From Streptosporangium brasiliense (GTDB lineage Bacteria > Actinomycetota > Actinomycetes > Streptosporangiales > Streptosporangiaceae): DNA of 64,000 bases. The notes beneath the pieces are model-generated. The model made no database searches and was not told where the DNA came from. It saw only the letters and a program-made list of their open reading frames with translations. Both the position numbers and the translations under genes were made by a program. Where the stretch lies: assembly GCF_030811595.1 (NCBI RefSeq), contig NZ_JAUSRB010000002.1, positions 5,022,001 through 5,086,000 on the forward strand. The letters are read 5' to 3'. Below are positions 32,867 to 41,945 of this stretch, piece after piece. Each line of letters opens with the position of its first letter. Within the stretch, counting starts at the first letter, position 1.

Positions 32867-33907
32867 ATGAGCGGGATGACGGCCGTAGCGGCGGAGCCCT
32901 TCCAGTTGAGGCGGGACGGCGGCGACTACGGGGCCGGGGTCCGGGCCCTGGAGAAACACCTCAAGCGCGTGCCCCTCGACACCGTGCTGGCCAAGGCCAA
33001 CCGCGTCGCGGTCCGGAAGGGCTCCACCGGCGCCGGGGCCTTCGGGACGATGAGGCCCCGGCCGGTGGACTGGTACTGCTTCGAGGCGTCCGACAACGCC
33101 GTCCGCGAGTGGTACCCCCAGGGGCTGACCTGTGCCTCCGACGCCGGGATCGGCGCGGGCGTGTACGTGGTGAGCTGGTACTACAAGCCCGAGACGGGGG
33201 CCGAGCGGGGAGTGCGCCTGTCCTTCCTCGACACCGCGACGCTCCGCTACCGGCACGTCCTGCTGGTGCGGGCCCGCGCCGACGGCGACATCGCCCCGAT
33301 CAACATCCACGCCGGCGGCATCGCGTGGTACGGCGGCCTGCTCTACGTCGCCGACACCACCCGCGGCATGCGGGTCTTCGACACCCGGCACATCTTCGAG
33401 GTGGACGGGGACGACAAGACCACGATCGGCCGGAAGGGCGGGGTGCACAACGCCTTCGGCTACCGCTACGTGATGCCGCAGACCGGCGCCTGGACCTCGG
33501 CCGGAGGAGCCCTGTTCTCCTTCGCCGCGATCGACCGCACGACCCCGACCGACACCCTGATCTCCGGCGAGTACGTCGACGCCCCCGGCGCGACCGGCCG
33601 GGTGGCCCGCTGGCCGCTGGAGTCCGACGGCTCGCTGCGCGCCGACGGCGGCGTCGCCTCCGCCCTGGACGCCTACCGCCTGCCCGCGGCCAAGATCCAG
33701 GGCGCGCTCTCCCACGAGGGCACCTGGTATCTCAGCCAGGCGGCGGGCGCCTCCAAGAACGGCACCCTGATCGTGGTCGGCGACACGCTCGCCAAGCGCC
33801 CCTATCCGGTGGGCCCCGAGGACCTCACCTGCGTCCGCGACAGCAGGACGCTGTGGAGCGTCACCGAGTTCGCGGGCCGCCGCGTGATCTACGGCGTGCC
33901 GCTGTAG
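32867..33907 (+). CDS. Propeller-like hypothetical protein
   Basis: 346 residues from ATG 32867 (AAGGAG, 9-nt spacing). No clear signal peptide; the N-terminus is MSGMTAVAAEPFQLRRDGG. The body has regular strands: VYVVSWYYKPETGAERGVRL, HAGGIAWYGGLLYVADTTRG, ALSHEGTWYLSQAAGASKNG, consistent with a beta-propeller of the YncE/SMP type. Function unknown. It sits between the GCS2-like gene and pcp. Confidence 0.75.
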   Translation: MSGMTAVAAEPFQLRRDGGDYGAGVRALEKHLKRVPLDTVLAKANRVAVRKGSTGAGAFGTMRPRPVDWYCFEASDNAVREWYPQGLTCASDAGIGAGVYVVSWYYKPETGAERGVRLSFLDTATLRYRHVLLVRARADGDIAPINIHAGGIAWYGGLLYVADTTRGMRVFDTRHIFEVDGDDKTTIGRKGGVHNAFGYRYVMPQTGAWTSAGGALFSFAAIDRTTPTDTLISGEYVDAPGATGRVARWPLESDGSLRADGGVASALDAYRLPAAKIQGALSHEGTWYLSQAAGASKNGTLIVVGDTLAKRPYPVGPEDLTCVRDSRTLWSVTEFAGRRVIYGVPL

Positions 33908-33913
33908 GGCGCC

Positions 33914-34534
33914 TCAGTGCAGCGACCCGCCGACCAGGCGGAGATCGTCGCCCACCGAGACGGCGGCGGTCACGATCGCCGTCAGCGCCTCGGCGACCAC
34001 GGCCACCGGCATGGACGGCCCGGCCTGGCCGAGCACCTGCCCCGGGGCGTACGGCACGTGCACGAAGCCGCCGCGGACCTTGGGCCGCTCGGTGGCGATC
34101 AGGTGCATGAGGCCGTAGAAGACGTGGTTGCACACGAACGTCCCGGCGCTCTGCGACACGCTCGCCGGGACCCCGGCCGCCCGGGCCGCCGCCACACAGG
34201 CCTTCACCGGCAGCGTGGCGAAGTAGGCGGCGGGGCCGCCGCGCACCACCGGCTCGTCGATCGGCTGCCGCCCGGCGTTGTCCGGGATGCGGGCGTCGTC
34301 GAGGTTGACGGCCACCCGCTCGACGGTGACGTCGGGCCGCCCCCCGGCCTGCCCCACGCAGACGACCACCGTGGGGTCGTGCTCCAGCACCGCCGCGCGC
34401 AGGTGCTCCAGCGCCTGGCCGAACACGCACGGCAGCTGTACGGCCCGCACCCCGGGCACCAGCGCGACGGCCTCCCACGAGGGGTTGACCGCGGCGCCGT
34501 CGAACGGCTCGAAGCCGGTGAGCAGGACCGTCAT
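33914..34534 (-). CDS. pcp: Pyroglutamyl-peptidase I (C15)
   Basis: 206 residues. VLLTGFEPFDGAAVNPSWEA is the N-terminal signature. Catalytic triad visible: Glu of VERVAVNLDDARIPDN, Cys of VSQSAGTFVCNHVFYGLMH, His of GGFVHVPYAPGQ. It removes N-terminal pyroglutamate from peptides in the cytosol. ATG 34534 overlaps the stop of the DUF393 gene (ATGA), so it is translationally coupled. Confidence 0.93.
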   Translation of the reverse strand: MTVLLTGFEPFDGAAVNPSWEAVALVPGVRAVQLPCVFGQALEHLRAAVLEHDPTVVVCVGQAGGRPDVTVERVAVNLDDARIPDNAGRQPIDEPVVRGGPAAYFATLPVKACVAAARAAGVPASVSQSAGTFVCNHVFYGLMHLIATERPKVRGGFVHVPYAPGQVLGQAGPSMPVAVVAEALTAIVTAAVSVGDDLRLVGGSLH

Positions 34535-34908
34535 CGCCGGCCCGCCGGGAGGGCGCAGGCCGGGGTGCCGCCGGGCAGGCGGTGGCGGTTGGCCGAGACG
34601 AGCCGGTAGACCCCCTGGGCCGCCCAGCGCAACGGCGGCATCCGCAGGAGGAGCCCCGGCAGGCTCCACGGCGGGCCGGCGGCGATCAGGAGCCTGGCGA
34701 CCGCCTGCGCGCCGCCGTACACCCGGCCGCGCTCGACCCAGAGGACCTCGCGGTCGGCCCGCTCCCGCGTGGTGCCGAGCGCGGCCAGGTCGGCGCGCTG
34801 CCAGGGCGTGGCACGGGCCCGCAGCCCGATCCGGCGCTCGGCGAAGCGGACGCTCGCCGTGCAGAACCCGCAGTCGCCGTCGTAGAGCAGCACCGGTTGT
34901 TCCCTCAT
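34531..34908 (-). CDS. DUF393 (DCC family) thiol-disulfide oxidoreductase-like protein
   Basis: 125 residues. LLYDGDCGFCTASVRFAERR has the D-G-D-C-x-x-C motif of DCC proteins near the N-terminus, then the helical remainder with REVLWVERGRVYGGAQAVAR. The fold is thioredoxin-like and may act in thiol redox. Its stop overlaps the pcp start by 4 bp, giving an operon with pcp. Confidence 0.88.
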   Translation of the reverse strand: MREQPVLLYDGDCGFCTASVRFAERRIGLRARATPWQRADLAALGTTRERADREVLWVERGRVYGGAQAVARLLIAAGPPWSLPGLLLRMPPLRWAAQGVYRLVSANRHRLPGGTPACALPAGRR

Positions 34909-34935
34909 GGGACAGACCTTACCCAGCCGCTCCGA

Positions 34936-36798
34936 TCACGACCGCGGGACCAGGGTGACGGCGACGGGACGGTGGTCGGAGTGGTGGACGTCCGGATTGG
35001 CCTGATCCTTGCCGTCGAAGCCCGGGGTGACCAGCACGTGGTCGATCTGCTCGGCCGGGACGCCCACCCCGGGGACGGTCGACAACGGCCTGGCCGGGGC
35101 GATGGGGTCGGTCAGGCCGGAGCTCATGAGCACCCGCCAGGCGGGGCCGGCGGGTTCGAGGTTGAGATCGCCGGCCACGACCACGGGGCGGCCTCCCCGC
35201 GCGGCGTCCTCGACGATCCGCCCGAGCTGTGCCACCTGGTCGAGCTCGCGCCAGCCGGGCGGCGGCTGCAGATGGGTGGCGATCACGGTGATGTCCCGGT
35301 TCCGCCACCTCAACCCGACCTCCAGTGCCTGCGCCCCGGTCGGGCCGCCCTGGACGAGCACGTGGTTGCGGACCGAGGTGACCGGCAGATCGGTCAGGAG
35401 CGCGTCGCCCCACACCTCGTCGGCCGCCGGAGCCCACAGATAGCGCATGCCGAGCCGCTCGGCGATCAACCGGACGTCGTCGTGGCCGCCGTTGAGCAGC
35501 CAGCCCCGGTCGGCCTCGCCGAGCACGACCACGTGCGGTCGCAGCGCCCTGAGGGTGTCGGCCTGCTGCTCCAGCGACAGCCTGCCGGGCAGGCCGTACC
35601 CCATCCGGATGTTGTAGGCCGCCACCCGCAGCCCGTCGCCGGGCGGCTCCCATCTCGGCACGGTCCCCTGCCAGAGGGGGACGGCCGCCACCAGCGCGGC
35701 CGCGGCGGCGACGGCGGCCGGCAGCCGCCGGCCGTAGGAGCCCCGGGGCAGGCCGGTGCTGCCGGCCGTGCCCAGCGCGACCAGGAGTGCCGCGCAGCCG
35801 GGCACCCACCGGTTGGGCAGGTAGAGGTCGTAGGCGGCGTAGTAGCCGAAGACGAGCACGACGAACAGCAGCATGCCCCCGGCCGCGGCCAGGCCGCGCC
35901 GGAGCGGGCGGTCGGGGCCGGAGGTCGCCGCCGCGTGCGCCAGGCAGGCCCCCAGCGCGACCTGGCCGATGATCTGGGCGGCGATCGTCCAGCCGGGGGC
36001 CACGCCGTGGACGCCGTCCACCGTGGCCCTGCCGGCCGCGAACGCCACGGCGGAGGCGGCCAGGGCGACGGCGGGCACCAGCGGGCGCCGGAGCAGCGGC
36101 TGCGCGGCGGGTGCCACCGACACCACCGCGAACCCCGCCACGACCGCGGCCACGCCCGCGGCGGCGAGCGGCGTGGAGGAGCCGGCCGCGGCCTGGGCGT
36201 GCGCGGTGTTGCCCGTGTACAGGCCCCACAGCAGCAGCGCGGGGCCGATCGTCAGCCAGGCGCGCGGAGCGCCCGAGTGCTCCTCCTCGGCGGGCCGGGG
36301 CCGCAGCAGGAAGATCCCGAACAGTGCGAGCTCGGCCGCCAGCGGCAGCCAGGGGAGCGGGCCGGGCCGCCACATCAGGTCGATGCCGTCCAGCGCCGCG
36401 TGGGTCACCGTGGCGGCCGCCAGCCCGGTGATCACCCCGGCCATCGCGGGCCGGGCGTCCTGGGCGGCCGCCGCGGTGGCCACCAGCCAGACCAGCCCGG
36501 CCAGCAGGCCCGCGCTCGCCAGGTAGAGCTGCGCGTCGCCGCCGGAGGTCGGCTGCAGCGCCAGCCGGGCCAGGAGCAGCAGGAGGCCGGCCCCGGTGGC
36601 CAGCAGCCGCGGCCGGACGGACCGGGCCAGCGGGACCGCGAGGAAGGCCGCCAGGAACCAGGAGACGGCGTACAGGCCCATCATCTCCGCGGGCGTGCTG
36701 CCCGCCCGGCCGAACAGCGTGATCAGCGACGGCAGGAAGACGCGGAGCACGTCGGCCAGCACCAGCACACCGAGAGCGACGTCCAGGCGGATCCGCAT
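34936..36798 (-). CDS. Membrane-anchored endonuclease/exonuclease/phosphatase family protein
   Basis: 620 residues. The first about 390 residues hold roughly ten hydrophobic segments (e.g. VALGVLVLADVLRVFL, LLLWGLYTGNTAHA). The C-terminal 230 residues are the EEP domain: RVAAYNIRMG (Asn), VVVLGEADRGW (Glu), VIATHLQPP (His), VVVAGDLNLEP (D-x-N), IDHVLVTP (Asp/His) and HHSDHRPV (SDH), a complete metal-dependent phosphodiesterase site. The EEP domain is probably exposed outside or inside after the last helix. The substrate may be a nucleic acid or phospholipid; not decidable. Confidence 0.9.
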   Translation of the reverse strand: MRIRLDVALGVLVLADVLRVFLPSLITLFGRAGSTPAEMMGLYAVSWFLAAFLAVPLARSVRPRLLATGAGLLLLLARLALQPTSGGDAQLYLASAGLLAGLVWLVATAAAAQDARPAMAGVITGLAAATVTHAALDGIDLMWRPGPLPWLPLAAELALFGIFLLRPRPAEEEHSGAPRAWLTIGPALLLWGLYTGNTAHAQAAAGSSTPLAAAGVAAVVAGFAVVSVAPAAQPLLRRPLVPAVALAASAVAFAAGRATVDGVHGVAPGWTIAAQIIGQVALGACLAHAAATSGPDRPLRRGLAAAGGMLLFVVLVFGYYAAYDLYLPNRWVPGCAALLVALGTAGSTGLPRGSYGRRLPAAVAAAAALVAAVPLWQGTVPRWEPPGDGLRVAAYNIRMGYGLPGRLSLEQQADTLRALRPHVVVLGEADRGWLLNGGHDDVRLIAERLGMRYLWAPAADEVWGDALLTDLPVTSVRNHVLVQGGPTGAQALEVGLRWRNRDITVIATHLQPPPGWRELDQVAQLGRIVEDAARGGRPVVVAGDLNLEPAGPAWRVLMSSGLTDPIAPARPLSTVPGVGVPAEQIDHVLVTPGFDGKDQANPDVHHSDHRPVAVTLVPRS

Positions 36799-36989
36799 GC
36801 CACCTCCAAGGAATGTGAGCCATCCTCGCTTCCTTGGGGGGCTGTGGCAAGGCCCGGAAACCCCCGCGGCGGCGGCCAGGGGTCCCGGCCCGGACGGCGG
36901 GACGCGCCCGGCGGCACTCGGCGGCCGCGGAGCGCCCCGGCGGGGACGGACCCCCGGCGGACGCGCGGCTCACCTCCGGATGATCGCCG

Positions 36990-37895
36990 TCATCCGTCCA
37001 GATGCCGGAAGGCCTCGTGGGCGGAGCGGACGCTGTCGCGCAGCGCCCGCTCCAGTTGGTCGGCGTCCTCGGCCAGGCGGCCGATCTCCGGCACGGACCC
37101 CGCGTCGGCGCCGCTCTCGGCCAGGAGCTCCTCGTAGCGGGGGAGCCGGGCCCGCAGCAGCTCGATCTGGTCGTGGGCGCGCAGTGCGCGGTCGGCCTCG
37201 GAGACGTGTCGCGCGTAGCGCTCCAGGGCCTCCACCCGGGCGACGACGGCGGCCTCGCTGGCGGCCAGCGCCCGCTCCAGCGGCGCCATCGCGGCCGCCA
37301 CCTCCGGCGTGCTCCCGCCGTGGGCCAGGTCGTGGTGCTCGGTCCGCAGCGCCGACAGCTTGGCCAGCAGCCGGGCGATCTCCCACTCCTGCGCCGGCAG
37401 CATCACCGAGTTGCGCACGTCGTCGAGCATGCCCATGGCGTTGACCCGGGAGCCGAGGATGTGGCCGACCGCCTGACGGGTCCGGTCGAGGAGCGGGCCG
37501 GCGCCGTGGTCGAAGTCCTCGGGCAGGAGATAGCGGCCCTCGTGCCACCGGGCCTGCTGGTAGAGCTCGTCGCCGGCCTCTTCCTGGCCCTCCGGCTCCA
37601 GCGGCTCGCGCAGGACCAGCTGGCCGATGAGGACCACCACGACGATCAGCGCGAACACGTAGAAGAGCTTCCCTCCGGCGTCCCTGAGGAGCACGCCCAC
37701 CAGGGAGAGCGCCGAGATCGCGCCGCCTATCCGCAGTGCGCGGACCAGCGGGCGCGAGCCGCCCGGCCGGGGCTCGGGCCGCCAACCGGCGCGGATCCGC
37801 GACAGCGCCCGCCAGTGCCGGTGGAACAGGTCGGCGACGTCAGCGGGCACCTCCGGATCGACGATCACCCGCCACGGGCGCCCGTCGTCTCCCAT
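36990..37895 (-). CDS. Unrecognised membrane protein, paralogue A
   Basis: 301 residues from ATG 37895. VIVDPEVPADVADLFHRHWR, then one or two membrane segments (ISALSLVGVLL, LFYVFALIVVVVLIGQLVL), then a long helical, coiled-coil-rich region ending VRSAHEAFRHLDG. No known domain is recognised. The neighbouring gene at 37906 is a full-length paralogue and the C-terminal halves are nearly identical over a long stretch, including at DNA level. Probably a tandem duplication with conversion. Confidence 0.8.
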   Translation of the reverse strand: MGDDGRPWRVIVDPEVPADVADLFHRHWRALSRIRAGWRPEPRPGGSRPLVRALRIGGAISALSLVGVLLRDAGGKLFYVFALIVVVVLIGQLVLREPLEPEGQEEAGDELYQQARWHEGRYLLPEDFDHGAGPLLDRTRQAVGHILGSRVNAMGMLDDVRNSVMLPAQEWEIARLLAKLSALRTEHHDLAHGGSTPEVAAAMAPLERALAASEAAVVARVEALERYARHVSEADRALRAHDQIELLRARLPRYEELLAESGADAGSVPEIGRLAEDADQLERALRDSVRSAHEAFRHLDG

Positions 37896-37905
37896 GTTCT
37901 CCAGT

Positions 37906-38793
37906 TCATAGCTGTTCAGGTCGCCCGTCCAGGTAGCGGAAGGCCTCGTGGGCGGAGCGGACGCTGTCGCGCAGCGCCCGCCGGAGCTGGGCGGCGTCCT
38001 CGCTCAGGTTTCCGATCTCCGGCGCGGAGAACCTCGCCGCGCCCGTCTCGGCGACGAGCTGCTCGTATTCGGGCAGATGGGCGAGGAGGGCGTCGATCTG
38101 GCCCTGGGACCGCAGCGCGCGGTCGGCCTCGGAGACGTGTCGCGCGTAGCGCTCCAGGGCCTCCACCCGGGCGACGACGGCGGCCTCGCTGGCGGCCAGC
38201 GCCCGCTCCAGCGGCGCCATCGCGGCCACCACCTCCGGCGTGCTCCCGCCGCGGGCCAGGCCGCGGTGCTTGGCCCGCAGCGCCGACAGTTTGGTCAGCA
38301 GCCGGGCGATCTCCCACTCCTCGGCCGGCAGCATCACCGAGTTGCGCACGCTGTCGAGCATGCCCATGGCGTTGACCCGGGAGCCGAGGATGTGGTCGAT
38401 GGCCCGCTGGACCCGGCCCAGCAGCTCTCTGGCGGGATAGTCGAAGTCCTCCAGGACCAGGTAGCCGCCCTTGTACCACTGCGCGTGCCGGTGCAGGACG
38501 CGCTCGACGGCGTCGTGCGGGGCGGGCTTCCTGGCGACGTAGACGCAGGTGAGGACCACGAGATAGATGCTGGCCAGGATCAGCAGGAACGCGATCGGCA
38601 GGCCGGCGATCGTGGCGATCGCCGCCATGCCCCCCGTCACGGCGAGGGGCGCCACGACGGCCGAGGGGAGCCGGGAGGCGTTCTCCGGCGCCGGGCTCCA
38701 CCCGGCCCGGAAACGGGAGAGCAGTGGTCCGTTCCGCCGGAGGAGGTCGGCGACGTCCGCGGGCACCTCCGGATCGACCACCACGCGCTGCAC
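37906..38793 (-). CDS. Unrecognised membrane protein, paralogue B
   Basis: 295 residues from GTG 38793 (AAGGGGG upstream). Same architecture as the gene at 36990: VVVDPEVPADVADLLRRNGP, membrane segments (TIAGLPIAFLLILASIYLVV), then the helical part with ILGSRVNAMGMLDSVRNSVM and LEREVEALERYARHVSEAD-like segments identical to paralogue A. It ends VRSAHEAFRYLDG. The two genes are 10 bases apart and probably one transcription unit, B first. Function unknown. Confidence 0.8.
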   Translation of the reverse strand: MQRVVVDPEVPADVADLLRRNGPLLSRFRAGWSPAPENASRLPSAVVAPLAVTGGMAAIATIAGLPIAFLLILASIYLVVLTCVYVARKPAPHDAVERVLHRHAQWYKGGYLVLEDFDYPARELLGRVQRAIDHILGSRVNAMGMLDSVRNSVMLPAEEWEIARLLTKLSALRAKHRGLARGGSTPEVVAAMAPLERALAASEAAVVARVEALERYARHVSEADRALRSQGQIDALLAHLPEYEQLVAETGAARFSAPEIGNLSEDAAQLRRALRDSVRSAHEAFRYLDGRPEQL

Positions 38794-38978
38794 AGGCTGG
38801 CCCCCTTCACCACACGGTCAAACGAACATAGCGATTAACCGGTTTCACGTCATGCGTCCCTCTATGTTGCCTCTTTACGGCGATGTGTCGTGTGCCGAAA
38901 GAATGATCGTGATGATCCGTGGTGTGCGGGCCGCCCCGGACCGGGCCGGTCCGCCCGCCGGAGAGGACGCCGGAACAG

Positions 38979-39011
38979 AAAGGTCCCCAGGCCGGAGACC
39001 TGGGGACCTTT
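38979..39011 (-). terminator. Strong hairpin downstream of the tRNA cluster
   Basis: AAAGGTCCCCAGG (38979-38991) / CCTGGGGACCTTT (38999-39011), perfect 13-bp arms, 7-nt loop, just beyond the 3' end of the tRNA-Val on the minus strand. A likely terminator of the tRNA operon. Confidence 0.85.
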
Positions 39012-39013
39012 GA

Positions 39014-39088
39014 TGGTGGACGATACAGGGATTGAACCTGTGACCTCTTCCGTGTCAGGGAAGCGCTCTCCCGCTGAGCTAATCGTCC
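39014..39088 (-). tRNA. tRNA-Val (GAC), CCA encoded
   Basis: Acceptor GGACGAT (from 39088) pairs with ATCGTCC. Anticodon loop CTGACAC gives GAC. The T-arm GGTTCAATCC is present and the 3' end reads ATCGTCC-A-CCA, so CCA is encoded. 75 nt. Confidence 0.95.
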
Positions 39089-39101
39089 TCGGGCGAACCA
39101 G

Positions 39102-39173
39102 AGCGGAAGACGGGATTCGAACCCGCGACCCTCACCTTGGCAAGGTGATGCTCTACCACTGAGCCACTTCCGC
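39102..39173 (-). tRNA. tRNA-Gly (GCC), copy 1
   Basis: Acceptor GCGGAAG/CTTCCGC, anticodon loop TTGCCAA (GCC), T-arm GGTTCGAATCC. Identical in sequence to the copy at 39347-39418. Confidence 0.95.
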
Positions 39174-39250
39174 GTGTCTGCGTCGGGTCTCCCCTCGGCG
39201 GCACGTGCGCTACTTTACCGGATCCTTGAGACTCCGATGTCCGTGCACTG

Positions 39251-39321
39251 AGGTGGAGACGGGATTTGAACCCGTGTACACGGCTTTGCAGGCCGTTGCC
39301 TCGCCTCTCGGCCACTCCACC
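39251..39321 (-). tRNA. tRNA-Cys (GCA)
   Basis: Acceptor GGTGGAG/CTCCACC, anticodon GCA in CTGCAAA, T-arm GGTTCAAATCC. It lies between two identical Gly tRNAs in a Gly-Cys-Gly-Val cluster read on the minus strand. Confidence 0.95.
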
Positions 39322-39346
39322 AGTCAGATCCCGGAGGACCTGCCGG

Positions 39347-39418
39347 AGCGGAAGACGGGATTCGAACCCGCGACCCTCACCTTGGCAAGGTGATGCTCTA
39401 CCACTGAGCCACTTCCGC
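39347..39418 (-). tRNA. tRNA-Gly (GCC), copy 2
   Basis: Same 72-nt sequence as the copy at 39102-39173. This is the first gene of the minus-strand tRNA cluster. Confidence 0.95.
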
Positions 39419-39455
39419 GTGATCCCCGGAAACGTCTCCGGGGCACGAGAAAACT

Positions 39456-41504
39456 CTAGCGCCTCCGGGACGCGGATGTGCGCAACCGAGCTCCCTGCCG
39501 GAGGTCTTCCTTGGTGATCACCTGCACGTCGGCGGCCCGCACGAACATGATCCGGTGGCCGAACTGGATCTGGCGGTAGCGGGCCTCACCCCTGACGATC
39601 CGGTGCGCGGCCGGGTCGAAGGTGCCCGCCCGCAGGTAGGCGGCGCGGGTCGTCATGCCCAGGCTGTAGAGCTGTCCGGCCGGGAAGGAGTACTGCAGCG
39701 GGACCAGTTCCTGCCGCGGGACGCCCCTGGGATAGGCCGACGCCTCGGGGTAGGCCCTGCCGTACACCTTGACGGGGGCGTGACCGGGCCTGGGCGTCAC
39801 CAGCGGGCCGGAGGCGGGGACGGACGTGCGGGCGTCCGCGGGGTCGTGGAACCACGCCTTCTGCCCGAGATACCAGATCGCCGTCCAGTCGCCCCTGCGC
39901 TCGGCGAGCGCGTAGCGCTGACCGGTGGAGGCACGGGCGGCGTGGTCGTAGACGCTGTAGGTGGAGGCGCCCGCCGGATGTTTGCCGATGTCCTTGACCA
40001 GCGGGGCCTCCTCGGAGGGGTGGCTGTGCAGCCAGACCGAGGAGGCGCCCCGCGGGGGACACTCGCCGGACTTGCCGCAGCCGGTGAAACGCGGCTGGTT
40101 GAGGGCGTAGTCCGGCTTGATCAGCACCGAGCGCGCGGCGGGGTCGGCGGAGCCGGTCAGCGGGCTGCCGAGCAGTTCGAAGTAGTGGCCCCAGTCCCAG
40201 TAGGGGCCGGGGTCCTGGTGCATGCCGCGCACGGTCGCCGGGGTGGTGCCCGGCACGTTGTCGTGGCCGATGATGTGCGCGCGGTCCAGGGGCACGCCGT
40301 ATTCGCGCGCGAGGTGGGCGACCAGCTTGGCCGAGGCGAGATACATCGCCTCGGTGTACCAGGCGCCTTTGGCCAGGTAGCCCTCGTGCTCCAGGCCGAT
40401 GGAGCGGGTGTTGACGTACCAGTTCCCCGCGTGCCAGCCGATGTCGGAGGCCCGCAGGTGCTGGGCGATGTGGCCGTCGCTGGAGCGCAGGGTGAAGTGC
40501 CAGCTCAGGTAGGTGGGGTCCTTGGTCAGCCGGGTTATGGCGTCGTAGCTGGTCTCCCCGTCGTGGATGACGATGTAGTCGATCCGGCGGGGGCCGTCGT
40601 AGCGGTCGTGGTTGCCGTAGCCGCCTTTCCTGAGCCGCTGGTAGGCGGCCGGCATCCATTCGCAGGAGACGGTGGGCGGGCAGTCGGGCGCGGGCGCCGG
40701 CGCGCGGCGCAGCCCGGCCGGGCCGGATGGCGGCCACGGGGACAGGCCCGGGACGGCGGGCAGGACCATCCGCTCGCCGTCGTCGGTCACGCGGGCCGCG
40801 CCGGCGCGGATCGTCGCGTAGACCTCGTCGGCGAAGAAGCGCCCCGCCCCGGCGTCCGCGGTCCCCGGGTAGCGGGCCACCGCGCCGTACCAGTCCGCCG
40901 GGTCGGTGCCCGCCGGTCCGCCGGCCCGCCGCTGGAGGTCGGCCAGCAGGGCAGCGCCGCCCTGGATGTTGGCCGTCGGATCCCGGCGCAGCCGGGCGGG
41001 GGCGATCCCGGTCAGCTCCGCCGCCCGGCGCAGGGTGTCCGGGGGCGGGACCGCGGCGGTGGCCGGGAGGGTCACGGGCGGGTGGGGGCGGCCCCCGTCG
41101 CCGCGCGGGTCCTGCCCGCGGTGGCCGCGGCGTCCCGGATCGGCCCGGACGTCGACCAGGTGCATGGGACCGTAGCCGGCCGAGACACTGGGCAGCCCGT
41201 CGTTGGCGTCCCAGCGGGACTCCAGGTAGGAGACCGCGAGCAGCACGCTCTCCGGCACCCCGTAGGTCCGGGCCGCCCGGGCGAAGGCCGCCTGCCTGCC
41301 CTCCGACGCCCGCCCGGCCGGGACCGGCCCCCCGGCGGCGGGCGCCGGCGTCACGGCGGCTGGAGCCGGTACGGCGGGCGGAACCGGCACGAGGGGCGGG
41401 GTCTGTACGGCGGGCGGAGCCGGTACGGCGGGCGGCGGCGTCACGGCGGCTGGGGCCAGCGCGGTGAGGGTGGCGACGACGGTGATCCCCGGCAGACGGC
41501 GCAT
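39456..41504 (-). CDS. Secreted N-acetylmuramoyl-L-alanine amidase (Amidase_2 type)
   Basis: 682 residues from ATG 41504 (GGGAGG upstream). Signal peptide MRRLPGITVVATLTALAPAA, then a Pro/Ala-rich linker. Region 65-240 resembles a lytic-transglycosylase-like helical part (ESVLLAVSYLESRWDANDG). The amidase core holds IDYIVIHDGETSYDAITRLT (zinc His), WHAGNWYVNTRSIGLEHEG (His, Glu) and ...IIGHDNVPGTTPATVRGMHQDPGPYW (His, Lys-like). It cleaves the muramoyl-L-Ala bond of peptidoglycan outside the cell. The C-terminal 230 residues are unassigned. Confidence 0.88.
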   Translation of the reverse strand: MRRLPGITVVATLTALAPAAVTPPPAVPAPPAVQTPPLVPVPPAVPAPAAVTPAPAAGGPVPAGRASEGRQAAFARAARTYGVPESVLLAVSYLESRWDANDGLPSVSAGYGPMHLVDVRADPGRRGHRGQDPRGDGGRPHPPVTLPATAAVPPPDTLRRAAELTGIAPARLRRDPTANIQGGAALLADLQRRAGGPAGTDPADWYGAVARYPGTADAGAGRFFADEVYATIRAGAARVTDDGERMVLPAVPGLSPWPPSGPAGLRRAPAPAPDCPPTVSCEWMPAAYQRLRKGGYGNHDRYDGPRRIDYIVIHDGETSYDAITRLTKDPTYLSWHFTLRSSDGHIAQHLRASDIGWHAGNWYVNTRSIGLEHEGYLAKGAWYTEAMYLASAKLVAHLAREYGVPLDRAHIIGHDNVPGTTPATVRGMHQDPGPYWDWGHYFELLGSPLTGSADPAARSVLIKPDYALNQPRFTGCGKSGECPPRGASSVWLHSHPSEEAPLVKDIGKHPAGASTYSVYDHAARASTGQRYALAERRGDWTAIWYLGQKAWFHDPADARTSVPASGPLVTPRPGHAPVKVYGRAYPEASAYPRGVPRQELVPLQYSFPAGQLYSLGMTTRAAYLRAGTFDPAAHRIVRGEARYRQIQFGHRIMFVRAADVQVITKEDLRQGARLRTSASRRR

Positions 41505-41644
41505 AGTGATTCCTCCCGACCGCATGACTACGAAGAGTTATTCGAGGTTACCGACTGTCTCGTGATCGGGGTGGCTTTAGATCGTCCGGGACGATCCTTG
41601 CCCGAAATCGGGCAGAAAACTTGGTGAAGGACGTCGATGCTGCG

Positions 41645-41650
41645 TATGGT
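41645..41650 (+). promoter_or_regulatory. -10 element of a near-leaderless promoter
   Basis: TATGGT, 18 bp after TTGGTG (41621-41626), 8 bases before GTG 41659. Confidence 0.5.
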
Positions 41651-41658
41651 CCTGCTCT

Positions 41659-41934
41659 GTGTCCACGGCATGGCATCCGCATGAGGATCTGATTACCCAC
41701 CTGACCCGGACGAGCGCGCTCGGTCCCGGGGAGGCGGCGCGGGTGGTGGCGGACGTGCTGGCCTACTTCTCCGAGCCCGTCGAGGACTTCGTCCGGCGGC
41801 GCCACGGCGAGCTCAAGGCCAAAGGGCTGGTCAACGACGAGATCTTCCCCCGGATCGCCGCCGAGATCACCTCCCGCCGTGTCGCGGCACCTGAACTCTC
41901 CCTGCGCCAGTTGCGCCGGATCGTCTACGGGTAA
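41659..41934 (+). CDS. Conserved-looking 91-aa protein upstream of glmS
   Basis: 91 residues, mainly helical: STAWHPHEDLITHLTRTSAL, GEAARVVADVLAYFSEPVED, and FPRIAAEITSRRV. The C-terminus is Arg-rich (LRQLRRIVYG). It ends 11 bases before the glmS start, so the two are one unit. No known domain is recognised. It may be a small regulatory protein; this is a guess. Confidence 0.75.
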   Translation: MSTAWHPHEDLITHLTRTSALGPGEAARVVADVLAYFSEPVEDFVRRRHGELKAKGLVNDEIFPRIAAEITSRRVAAPELSLRQLRRIVYG

Positions 41935-41945
41935 GGATCGGTCAA

